From contig JABFQX010000023.1 of assembly GCA_013141505.1 (NCBI GenBank), positions 1 through 64,000 on the forward strand: 64,000 nucleotides of DNA, read 5' to 3'. The position numbers and the translations under genes are program-made. The notes under the pieces are model-generated. The model was given only the letters and a program-made list of their open reading frames with translations, did no database searches and was not told the origin of the DNA. This document shows, piece by piece, positions 45,156 through 54,400 of this stretch; within the stretch, counting starts at the first letter, position 1; the number at the start of each line of letters is the position of its first letter. Source of the DNA: Methyloglobulus sp. (GTDB lineage Bacteria; Pseudomonadota; Gammaproteobacteria; Methylococcales; Methylomonadaceae).

Positions 45156-46151
45156 ATGCCTGTCATCATTTCGTTAGCGGTCGTCATCAAAGAAAAAGTG
45201 TGGGGGCTAAGTGAAATCATCCGCAGCTTTCATGACTTGGCTTTAGAGTATTTTTATCAGGGGCATTATGACGCAGCAGAGCAGCTATTTCTAAAAGCAC
45301 TTAGAATTCGGGAACAAGCCTTGGGCTTGGAGCATCCTGATGTTGCCGATATCTTGTATAATCTGGCTCAACTCTACCGGGTTCTGGGCCGCTATACTGA
45401 AGCTGAAGCAAAATTTCTGCGGTCGCTGGCAATTCGGGAAAAAACCTTGAGCCCCGATCATCTTCTGGTCGTTGCCTGCCTGAACAACCTGGCATTAGTA
45501 TACCAAAATCAGGGGCGCTATGACGAAGCTGAACCGCACCTTCTTCGAGTGCTACGCATTCAGGAACACGCCTTAGGTTCGTATCATCCTCAGGTTGTCA
45601 CCAGTCTTAATAAATTGGCGTGGGTGTATCAAAACCAGGGGCGTTACAGCGAAGGCGAACCGCATATCCTAAGGGCACTGTCAATTTGCGAACACACTTT
45701 AGGCTCAACCCACCCTCATGTCGCCACCAGCTTCAATAACTTGGCGGGGCTTTATCAAGCTCAAGGGCGCTACGTAGAAGCTGAAAATTACTACCTTAAA
45801 GCCTTAGCCATACGGCAACATGCTTCTGGTTTGGATCACCCCGGCATGGCTATCAGCCTGAACGGCCTGGCCTTCCTGTATCAAAACCTGGGCCGCTATG
45901 AAGAAGCCGAGCCGCTTATGTTGCGAGTGCTGATGATATGTGAAGATGTTTTGGGTTCCAATCATCCACATATCGCCACGAGCCTAAAAAATTTAGCCAC
46001 CTTATGCAAAGCCCAAGGCCGTAATGATGAGGCCGAAACCTATCTCCTCAGAGCACTTACGATAAGGGAAAATACTTCTCCGCTTATTGACTCAGACGTA
46101 CATTATCAGCCTTTGTGCTCTGTTGCAGTTTACCGGGATGAAGATTGCTGA
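45156..46151 (+). CDS. Tetratricopeptide-repeat protein (kinesin light-chain type)
   Basis: A 331-aa protein made of about six or seven 42-residue repeats of the pattern LNNLALVYQNQGRYDEAEPHLLRALRIQEHALG, given here in its key words NNLALVYQNQGRYDEAE and LGSxHPxVA. No signal peptide or membrane segment is clear; the first 20 residues are hydrophobic but short. It starts 3 bp after the ABC gene stop, so it belongs to the operon. TPR proteins of this class bind partner proteins; here a role as chaperone, docking factor or regulator of the exporter is likely but unproven. Nearly identical repeats suggest unequal crossing-over. Confidence 0.85.
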   Translation: MPVIISLAVVIKEKVWGLSEIIRSFHDLALEYFYQGHYDAAEQLFLKALRIREQALGLEHPDVADILYNLAQLYRVLGRYTEAEAKFLRSLAIREKTLSPDHLLVVACLNNLALVYQNQGRYDEAEPHLLRVLRIQEHALGSYHPQVVTSLNKLAWVYQNQGRYSEGEPHILRALSICEHTLGSTHPHVATSFNNLAGLYQAQGRYVEAENYYLKALAIRQHASGLDHPGMAISLNGLAFLYQNLGRYEEAEPLMLRVLMICEDVLGSNHPHIATSLKNLATLCKAQGRNDEAETYLLRALTIRENTSPLIDSDVHYQPLCSVAVYRDEDC

Positions 46152-46197
46152 TGATAGGTTACACTGGCGCGATTGTAATTAAATTTCCAAACCCAAT

Positions 46198-47550
46198 ATG
46201 ACAAAAAAACTTTTAATTCGAGAACTGGCTCAATTAATTTTTCTGGTATTGCTAAGCGTTCCTTGCCTACTGAGAGCCGATGATTTGATGACTATTTTTG
46301 AAATCGCCCTGCAGAATGACCCCATCCTCAAGCAAGCCGAAGCGAAACAATCGGCGGCGGGGGAAAGCAGAAACCAAGGATTGGCGCAGTTTTTTCCTAC
46401 GATCAAAGCCGCCGGCTCCAGCGGCAGAGAATGGCGGCACAATAAAAAGACACGTTTGAATTCCTTTTATCCTTCCACTCAGGAATATTGGAACAGTAAT
46501 TTCAGTGTCAATCTCACGCAGCCCTTGTTTCATTGGGATCATTGGGTGCAATTAAGCCAATCTGACAACCAGATCGCCCAAGCTGAAGCGGCCTATCAAG
46601 CTGAGTTACAAAACCTGATGGTACGGGTAACGGAGGCTTATTTCAATGTGCTGGCGGCTCAGGACAACTTGCAATTTACCGTATCGGAGAAAGAAGCCAT
46701 TGCAAATCAGCTAGACCAAGCCAAACAACGCTTTGATGTCGGCATCATCCCCATTACCGATGTCTATGAAGCCCAAGCCGCTTATGACCAGACCGTTGCT
46801 AACGAACTGGAAGCCGCCAACAACCTGGACAACCAAAAAGAAGCCCTGCTGGAAATTATTGGCACTAACACCGTGCAAGTTAATTCACTTGGCCAGACCC
46901 TGCCGCTAAAAAAACCCGAACCAGCCGAACTATCCAAATGGGATGAAAATGCTGAAGCCACTAACCTTAGCATTATCGCCGCGTTTAATGAGATGGAGGT
47001 GTCCCGCAAAGCCATCGACATCCAACGGAGCGGCCATTTGCCCAAACTTGACTTGGTAGGTGCTTACGGCGCAACCGACAACAACAGCAGTTTTGGCCTG
47101 CGCGGCGACACCCAAAGTATCGGCGTACAATTGAATGTGCCCTTATTTGAAGGCGGTGCTGTCAATTCGAGAACCCGACAAGCCAGCTTTGAATACGAAG
47201 CCGCCAAAGAAAATTTAATGGCCGTCAAACGATCCGTCAAACGCCAAGTCAACAACGCCTACCGCAGCATACTTACCAACATCAGCCGGATAGAAGCACT
47301 CAAAGCCACCGTAACCTCAGCGGCCAGTGCCTTGGAAGCCTCCGAAGCGGGCTTTGAAGTCGGCATCCGCACCATGGTTGATATCCTATCCGAACAACGC
47401 AATGTCTACCGCGCCAAACGTGATTTATCCCGCGCCCGTTATGATTACTTGCTCAACACTATTAAATTAAAACAGACCGTCAGCAATTTGACCCAAACCG
47501 ATCTTGAACAAGTAAACAGCTTGTTGGTGGCTAATTTGACTAACAAATAA
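46198..47550 (+). CDS. TolC-family outer-membrane efflux channel
   Basis: A 450-aa outer-membrane factor with a signal peptide ending near LLRAD (residue 27), two repeats of the TolC channel-tunnel helices (blocks AYFNVLAAQDNLQFTVSEKEA and NNAYRSILTNISRIEALKA, shown by AYFNVLAAQ and NNAYRSIL), and GTNTVQVNSLG between. Completes the tripartite exporter with HlyD and ABC genes upstream. It is separated from the TPR gene by 46 bp. It ends 82 bp before the convergent PepSY gene. Confidence 0.92.
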   Translation: MTKKLLIRELAQLIFLVLLSVPCLLRADDLMTIFEIALQNDPILKQAEAKQSAAGESRNQGLAQFFPTIKAAGSSGREWRHNKKTRLNSFYPSTQEYWNSNFSVNLTQPLFHWDHWVQLSQSDNQIAQAEAAYQAELQNLMVRVTEAYFNVLAAQDNLQFTVSEKEAIANQLDQAKQRFDVGIIPITDVYEAQAAYDQTVANELEAANNLDNQKEALLEIIGTNTVQVNSLGQTLPLKKPEPAELSKWDENAEATNLSIIAAFNEMEVSRKAIDIQRSGHLPKLDLVGAYGATDNNSSFGLRGDTQSIGVQLNVPLFEGGAVNSRTRQASFEYEAAKENLMAVKRSVKRQVNNAYRSILTNISRIEALKATVTSAASALEASEAGFEVGIRTMVDILSEQRNVYRAKRDLSRARYDYLLNTIKLKQTVSNLTQTDLEQVNSLLVANLTNK

Positions 47551-47632
47551 AACCCATGATGTGGAATTTTGACAATCCATGTCAGCAGTTGTGTGCGAAT
47601 CCACCCTAGGATTCATTGACCATAGGACTATT

Positions 47633-48106
47633 TTAGTCGTTTTCGGATTTTGAAGTTTTTCCACTCACATCCAGATCAAGCTCAAACACCTTGCCGTCCA
47701 CGTTTACCTTCACTTCGTATCCAGTCACCGCACCATCGGGATTCATTACCTGCTCTGCTTCCATAATATCGGCATTAGGGTGCGCTTTTTTGATAGCCTG
47801 AGCAACTAGTGGGGGTAACGCTTTGTCGACTATTACTTCTTGTTTTTGTAAGAGAACACCATCGGCGCTGTACAAAAACTCGTATCCAATCCCGTTTGTC
47901 TTGTATTCCACCTCATAGGCTGTTTTGCCTTCAAATGGTTCTTCCTCAAAATCTAGTTCCTTAGCATTCGGATAGGCTTTTTCGAAGGCTTCGATAACCG
48001 CTTTGGGTACTTGGTTTCTACTTAAGGCTTTTTCTTTGACATTAGCTTGGGCACTTATGGCAAATAAAATGCCGAACACCACTATTATAATATGTTGCCT
48101 TTTCAT
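47633..48106 (-). CDS. Exported PepSY-like domain protein
   Basis: A 157-aa exported protein with signal peptide (to about ANVK) and two copies of a PepSY-like (BLIP-type) module of about 60-65 residues: AVIEAFEKAYPNAKELDFEEE and LVAQAIKKAHPNADIMEAEQV mark their starts, each with A-P-N-A. The modules are acidic. Such proteins often bind calcium or act as inhibitors; here no partner is evident. Confidence 0.82.
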   Translation of the reverse strand: MKRQHIIIVVFGILFAISAQANVKEKALSRNQVPKAVIEAFEKAYPNAKELDFEEEPFEGKTAYEVEYKTNGIGYEFLYSADGVLLQKQEVIVDKALPPLVAQAIKKAHPNADIMEAEQVMNPDGAVTGYEVKVNVDGKVFELDLDVSGKTSKSEND

Positions 48107-48465
48107 AATTAACCAATTGATTTACAAAATAATTATCATAATTCGCGCTCCTAATGCACAGTAAGGAACGAGAAAAAATGACTATTGACTTTTATATCCA
48201 TTTAAAACGATATAAGTATAGTCAATTGACAAAATACCATGTGATTACGGTTGATGACTAAACTGCCCACGTGCCCGGAATATGTTACCCCCGCCACTCA
48301 CGTTTTTTGCCGATGGATGGTTTTTAGCAGCACATCAAAACCCTACGAACGCCCAACATGCCTCGTCCGGGTAGAATTGTCTTACATTATGAAAATAGCT
48401 TGACATGCACGAAAAACCTTATAGCCAGTTGGGTGGGCAGCGCCTTTCTGCCCACCCTGCGAACT
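48107..48465. other. Intergenic region with a GC-rich hairpin
   Basis: About 360 bp without a gene. A 10-bp perfect stem GGGTGGGCAG/CTGCCCACCC sits at 48431-48457 close to the end of the DJ-1-like gene on the minus strand; no U-tract follows on either strand. Hairpins of this wording occur as dispersed repeats in several bacteria, so it may be a repeat that also serves as a 3' end. Confidence 0.5.
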
Positions 48466-49365
48466 CTAATTAAACAAACAAGCCCCCGGAGTACCGAGCG
48501 GACAATTCACAAAATTAATCAAGAAAAAGTCATACATGTCCCTCATCAGTTGCGCGATGATAGGGACTGATTTTTTTACCGACCCACCTTTGATGGGCGG
48601 CTGCGGATCATATTCCATATCGAGCATGACAGCCTGAGTATATTCTTTGCCAAACAGGTGGTTAACCAGTGCCAAAGACATATCTAAGCCGGCGGTGACA
48701 CCTGCTGATGTCCAATACTTGCCGTCCCGAGTCCAGCGTTTTCCTGTGTAATCAGCGCCGAATTTGGTGAGCATTTCGTTGGCACGATACCAATGCGTGG
48801 AAGCATCTTTTCCTTCCAGCAAACCAGCAGCGCCCAGAATCCAAGCACCCGTACAAACACTGGTTGTATAAATACTGGTTTGGTCTATTTTCTGGATCCA
48901 ATCGAGTATCTCGGTATCTATGGTCTGCATGGCGGTTCCACCGGCTCCGCCAGGAATAAGCAATACATCCAGTTGTGTCACTTCCGAGATCGACTTATCG
49001 ACGGCAATTGTTAGGCCGTTGCTCATCGTTATGTTGCCTTTTTTCTTGGCAATCAGAAATGTTTTTAATCCTGCTGTTTTGAATACCTGATAAGGCCCCA
49101 ACGCATCAAGTGAAAACATGCCATCGTAGACATAAATGCCGATCCCGTTCACGTTCACATTGGGATTCGGCTGGCGCCCCATCAGGTCATCCATATTGGT
49201 TATAGGCTGGCTATTCCCGCCAGCATTCGCAAAATCATGTGTAGCCATTGTTAAATCGTGGCTTCCTCCACCATTAAAGGCATGAATGTGCAATGAAGTA
49301 AGCGTGAAAATAAGTGTAATGACTGCCTTAATCAATGACTTATTTAAATTTTTTTTGTTGTGCAT
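48466..49365 (-). CDS. Exported DJ-1/PfpI-superfamily protein
   Basis: A 299-aa protein with a signal peptide (to about HIHAF, residue 30) and one DJ-1/PfpI domain (about 72-260). The nucleophile Cys171 lies in TTSVCTGAWILGAAGLL, with the following His in THWYRANEM, resembling isonitrile hydratase/AraC-type regulator PfpI domains. No DNA-binding part is present, and the secreted location is unusual for this superfamily. Substrate unknown; hydratase or amidase activity is a family-based guess. Confidence 0.82.
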   Translation of the reverse strand: MHNKKNLNKSLIKAVITLIFTLTSLHIHAFNGGGSHDLTMATHDFANAGGNSQPITNMDDLMGRQPNPNVNVNGIGIYVYDGMFSLDALGPYQVFKTAGLKTFLIAKKKGNITMSNGLTIAVDKSISEVTQLDVLLIPGGAGGTAMQTIDTEILDWIQKIDQTSIYTTSVCTGAWILGAAGLLEGKDASTHWYRANEMLTKFGADYTGKRWTRDGKYWTSAGVTAGLDMSLALVNHLFGKEYTQAVMLDMEYDPQPPIKGGSVKKSVPIIAQLMRDMYDFFLINFVNCPLGTPGACLFN

Positions 49366-49546
49366 CGTGATTGACCCCTTTTGTAGTCTATTTAGATTAG
49401 TTTGCTGTCAAATAAGCAATAATTACGATATAAGTTAATCCACACGCAAAGCGTTATTTGACAGAATTACACAGCAAAAAAAATGCCAAATTTTTAAGCA
49501 TTTGATAGTTAGGCTATTTATTAAATTTCGCAACAGCTTTCAGAAA

Positions 49547-49664
49547 AAAACTGCGTGATATGACCCACTTCAATAGGTCATATCACGCAGTTTTGCCAGG
49601 GCTCAGGCAGAATGCGGCCTATGGACTGGGTAAAAAAATGAAAACTGTGTGATATGGCACAGTT
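49547..49664. repeat. Two related hairpins
   Basis: AAAACTGCGTGATATGACC (49547-49565) is perfectly complementary to 49576-49594, a 19-bp stem with a 10-base loop. About 90 bp on, AAACTGTGTGATATGGCACAG repeats the same wording in shorter form, with an 8-bp stem AAACTGTG/CACAGTTT. The two are degenerate copies of one palindrome. Confidence 0.7.
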
Positions 49665-49676
49665 TATAATTTTTCC

Positions 49677-49714
49677 CAGCCGGACGGGGCATGTTCCCTG
49701 TCTCTTAAGCACGT
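49677..49714 (+). repeat. Possible remnant end of an IS50/IS4-like element, copy 2
   Basis: CAGCCGGACGGGG, seven bases later CCTGTCTCTTAAGCAC. The block order and orientation match copy 1 at 131-179. Probably two traces of the same element type. Confidence 0.3.
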
Positions 49715-49956
49715 TTTTATTTAAAAAAAAATTTTCAACAATTTGATTTATATGAAACTAAAAAATCCAAGGTAATACTCAAATTAAAGATAGATGGTTT
49801 TCTTGAGGGAATAAAAATAAGTTCGAATTGCACACATGCTCGGCGAGGGAATGATGCCGAACATAACTACGCAAGACGAACTTTGAGACACAAGCGTCAC
49901 AGCGCCTTTCACCCTGACCAAGCCTAGAATGGACAGAAACAAAAGCAAAAAACCAT

Positions 49957-50889
49957 CTATTGCCGAACCCGCCCAAAATGCCCATCATTCTGGACAAAAC
50001 TGGTTTGATACGTTAAATCCACAACGCCTGAGGTTTTATGCGTCAGTGGGCAGTTGGCAGACTTATTCTGGCACAGCGCTTGAATGCTTGGGTCGGCTTT
50101 GACGTAATAGTCAAGAAAGGCGAGCGTGTAGGTGATAATGTCGGATTGCACATAGCGTCTTAGATCAGTCCATCCGAGATGCCCAAAGCCTTTGAATTCG
50201 AGGAAAAACTTCGGGCTGGGCGACTGGGCGTAAGCGCCATTGCTACCTTTGAGGGTCGGAGTCATCCAGGAGTCTTCGTCAGCCCCTTGATACATCACCG
50301 GCACTGTTAATCGCGCCAAGGTTGCCTGGGCGTGATAGGGTACGGTATAAGGCGACATCGCCACCACGGCATTGATGCCGGCGATTGCCCAGCTTTGCCT
50401 TGCCCCCGCTAACCCCAAAACCGTATAGCCGCCCAGCGAATGCCCCATAAGCCCCAACTTGCTGAATTCGATTGCGGCTGAAAACTGTTGGCTGGTTTTC
50501 AGCGCCTCGATCACGGCAAGAATATCGTCGCGCCGATCAATAAAAGCCTGATCTGACCATGACACGCCGTCTTTAAAACTCACACCCGGCCTCAATCTGG
50601 CTGGCTCCGATCTAAAAGGCGAGCATTTGGCATCCTGATGGTTGGGCGCAAAAACCCAGTAACCGTGTTCAGCCAAGGTCGCCATAATATGGCTAGATTG
50701 TCTGCCACATCCGCCCAGCCCATGCGAAAAGATGATAATCGGGCTTTTCAGATGAGTTGTTTGATAAGTAGGTTGCCAATAATAAACAGTTCGCCCTGCC
50801 AATACGACCTGACGTTGGCTTAGATAGGTCGGAAGGTTTAATGACAAACTTATCAACCAGATGCCCAGGGCAACTAAAGTGGCTTTCAT
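49957..50889 (-). CDS. Exported alpha/beta hydrolase (dienelactone hydrolase/PAF-acetylhydrolase-like)
   Basis: A 310-aa protein with a short signal peptide (residues 1-19) and an alpha/beta-hydrolase fold. The oxyanion-hole block is FSHGLGGCGRQS, the nucleophile Ser151 lies in GHSLGGYTVLG, and likely Asp and His partners are in DEDSW and GFGHLGW. Family assignment points to esterases or lipases acting on short acyl chains, in the periplasm or outside. No operon partner; 75-80 bp downstream lies only repeat DNA. Confidence 0.85.
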   Translation of the reverse strand: MKATLVALGIWLISLSLNLPTYLSQRQVVLAGRTVYYWQPTYQTTHLKSPIIIFSHGLGGCGRQSSHIMATLAEHGYWVFAPNHQDAKCSPFRSEPARLRPGVSFKDGVSWSDQAFIDRRDDILAVIEALKTSQQFSAAIEFSKLGLMGHSLGGYTVLGLAGARQSWAIAGINAVVAMSPYTVPYHAQATLARLTVPVMYQGADEDSWMTPTLKGSNGAYAQSPSPKFFLEFKGFGHLGWTDLRRYVQSDIITYTLAFLDYYVKADPSIQALCQNKSANCPLTHKTSGVVDLTYQTSFVQNDGHFGRVRQ

Positions 50890-51418
50890 CCTAATTAAGT
50901 CAATGGGTTATCAGTAGCTTAAGATAGCAAGTATAAACTGCGGCATTATGAAATCTGCAAGTGTTCAGTGTGACAATTTTCACTTAGCTTAAACTTCAAT
51001 GATCAAAGTGCGACTTCCATCAACAATATATTAATCTAGCAATGATACATTATTGAATCTTAATTACCTGTGCAAAACAGGTAAATAAATAGCCGATTTT
51101 ATCCGGCCATTTATAACCATTTTGAGTAAGTAATTGTACGTATTTATTTTATATCTATTTTCTATATGATGCGGCACTAGACAAAGGTGAAAGTGCGGTG
51201 CGGAAAAGCGGGTACTTTTGCTTAATGATGAGCGAAATCGTCCCCTAACTAAACTGTCCACAATCCCGAAATTTTAGGGCTTTTATAGAAAAATTGGGCA
51301 GTTTTAAAAATGCGTGGCACTTTTTTTCCATCGTGTTAACCAATAATTCGTGCCTGATTTGGTCGCTGGCCGATCAAATATCCAGGTAACTTGTAAAAAA
51401 TTAAGAGGCAAAAAGATA
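50890..51418. other. Intergenic region between divergent hydrolase and oxidase genes
   Basis: About 530 bp, very AT-rich near 51060-51180, with no gene I can support. It must contain the promoters of both divergent genes. A short hairpin TTGGTCG-CTGG-CCGATCAA lies at about 51359-51378, just ahead of the oxidase gene. No known regulator site was recognised. Confidence 0.4.
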
Positions 51419-54400
51419 ATGGCAGATAGACCGGCACCCCGAATACTTTCAACCGTAACTTTATTGGTCTGGTTTGTGTCCGGTATTTGTTATGGGCACG
51501 GAGCGGTCGATTCCATGGACAACCATGAATACCAAGACAGGTATATCTTTGAGCAGACCATAAAAGCAGAAAAAAACAAACCCCTTTATGAGAAGCTAAC
51601 AGACTTTTTGTCGCAATGGGACGGTTCTGTCCTGACCCGGTTCATAAGCAATGCTTTTGCGATTGGCAATAACCCTGGCATTGATGGCGAGTGGGAGCCA
51701 GTGACGACTTGGCCGTTGGTGTTTGCCTCTGCAGCCAATCTCCCCGATGGTAGGATAATAGCCTGGGGGGCAAGCGCAGTTAATCATTTTGGCGGCGTCA
51801 AAGGCTACACTTATGCTTCTATCTGGGATCCAGCAACAGGGCAATTCACTACGGCCAACAACACAACACACTCCATGTTTTGCGGTGTACCCGTAATGCT
51901 TGAAGATGGGCGTGTTTTTGTTGCCGGTGGTGACCTGGCTAGCCCTGCATCCGTAAAAGCAACCAGTACATTCAATTATCTAACAAACTCTTGGACACAA
52001 ATCCAAAATATGAACGTGGGGCGGTGGTACAACGGCTCAGTTGCTTTGCCAAACGGAAAAGTATTTACGGCAGTTGGCGATCCAGGCAGCCCATATCCGG
52101 AAATTTGGAACCAAGGCTCGGGCTGGTCTTATTTAAACGGTGCCAGCCTTCAAAAGGGAATCCTGGATTTTCCCACCAAAACAGAACCAAAAAACATGTT
52201 GCCTCACCTTCATTTGGCACCCAACGGACAGATTTTCCATTCAGGCCACACGCCTGAAATGCATTTTATAGACACCGAAAACAATGGTGCCGTGCTACCG
52301 GTTTCAATTAGAAACGACTGGAACCTTGCCAATACGCCCGGCATCATGTTTGATGAAGGCAAATTATTGCAAGCCGGTGGTAAAGTTGGGACGGCTGGAA
52401 CCAAAAAGGCCGCTGTCATTGATTTGAACAGTAACATACCCAGCCGGACACTGGTTGCCGACATGCATTTTGCGCGTATCTTCCATAATGAGGTAGTGCT
52501 TCCCAATGGCGAAGTCATGGTTATCGGCGGAAATACTTCAGGGGCAAAGTTCACGGACACGAACACGCAGATGACCCCGGAGATATGGAATCCAACAACA
52601 GGTGTATGGCGCACTGTAGCGCCGCATGACGTGCCGCGCAACTACCATTCCGTTGCCTTGCTGATGACTGACGGCAGGGTATGGTCTGGCGGCGGCGGCT
52701 TGCCTGGTAGCGTCACTAATCCTGCACAGGTCGCATCAAGCCACCCTGACTCGCAGGTATACTCGCCAGCATACCTATTTAACCCTGATGGGTCGCTTGC
52801 TGCGCGTCCTGACATATTCAATGCGCCAAGCCTTGTGTCTTATGGTCGCGTTATTGAAGTTGCCGCGTCATCCAGTGTCACAAAGTTTAGCATGATAAAA
52901 ATGTCGTCCACGACCCATGCCTTGAATACTGATATGCAGTTCCTTAACGTGCCGTTCATCGAGAATAATCAAGGAACTTATAGTCTTACCCTCCATACCA
53001 ATCCAAACGTAATGACACCTGGTTATTGGATGTTGTTCGCCCTGAATGCCCAAGGCGTGCCTTCTGTTGCCAAAGTCATAAAGGTGACGACGTCGAATGT
53101 ACCGGTCTTGACAAATCCGGGGACGCAATACTCAACCGTCAATACCGGGGCATCGTTAAACATGCTTGCTGTTGATCCGGACAATAATCCGCTTACATTT
53201 AGTGCGGTCGGATTGCCAGCAGGAATGGATATTAACCAGGTATCAGGCCAAATCACCGGTATCCCAACAACGACAGGGAATAACCTTGTTGTTGTTTCTG
53301 CGACTGACGGCACAAACACCATAGCGACAAATTTTGTCTGGAACATCGTGGACAAAAGAACAACCGTTGCGACTGGCGTTTCTGGTAACAGCGGCGCCGG
53401 CGATATCTTTAGGGATAACGTTGGCACAGATCAGGTATTGACAAGCATCAACATTAATACCAGTAGCGTGATTGACTCCGTACAGGCAGTCTTGAATACG
53501 GGCGAACTAATCCAGCATGGTGGCAATACTGGTACCGCGCAAAATGTTACGTGGCCTGCTGACGAATACCTTGTAAGGATTTATGGCTTGTATGGTTCAA
53601 GCATTAGCCAAATCAGTTTTGTGACTAATACGGGTCGAGTAATGGGGCCTTATGGCACGGCATCAGGTGGCCTTGATACGAATTTATTTGATATCACCGT
53701 CCCTGCTGGACGGGAAATCGTTGGTTTTACCGGACGCGCTGATGTTTCGCTTAATGCTATCGGTGCCATGCATAGGGCTTGGCAGCAACCGAACCAACCG
53801 CCTATCGTAACGACGATCACCGAACAAACAGGGACTATTGGCGTTAATTCTAGTCTTGAGATCGTAGCGACAGATCCAGAAGGCGCTAGCTTGTCTTACA
53901 GCGCAATTGGCCTCCCTGCTGGATTAACAATCAACGCTTCGACAGGTCTTATTGACGGGACACCAACAAGTGTCGGTTCATATGATGTAATCGTAAATGT
54001 GTCAGACCCAAAAGGTGGCGCTTCTGCACTTAACTTTATCTGGACAATCAACCCGTCGTCAGTACAGATCAACCCTGTAATTGCTCAGCCAAAAGAGGTC
54101 GCCAAGCCGATTACCTACTTGGGAAGCACTAAAGATGGCGCTAGCCCAATGTTTAAATGGTCGTTCGGTGATGGTACCGCAGAAACCGCATATTCATCAT
54201 CGGGTTCGGTCACTCATACGTTCAAGATGGCTGGCATCTATTTAGTGAAGTTAACCGTAGTGGACAATGGTGCCACTAACTCAATAACCTTTAAACAAGC
54301 GGTCTATGGCAAGAAAACGCTTAAGGAACCAGCGCTGTCGTCCAACATGGCAATCACTGTTGGCTCGGGAAACAATCGTCTTTGGGTGGTAAACCAGGAT

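Larger units (their letters stand above)
49366..49956. other. Intergenic region with paired hairpins and an IS-like end
   Basis: About 590 bp with no gene I accept; the minus-strand 72-codon frame at 49779-49997 overlaps the hydrolase end in another frame. It holds two related hairpins (49547-49594, 49641-49664) and a copy of the CTGTCTCTTA block found at 161-170. The region looks like a decayed mobile-element site. Confidence 0.45.

Noticed and set aside
49779-49997. 72-codon minus-strand frame
   Set aside because: Overlaps the end of the hydrolase gene in another frame and has no ribosome site or family-like content.
51350-51418. GTG start for the copper-radical oxidase
   Set aside because: Would add 23 residues before the signal peptide; ATG at 51419 has AGAGG before it and starts the signal peptide properly.
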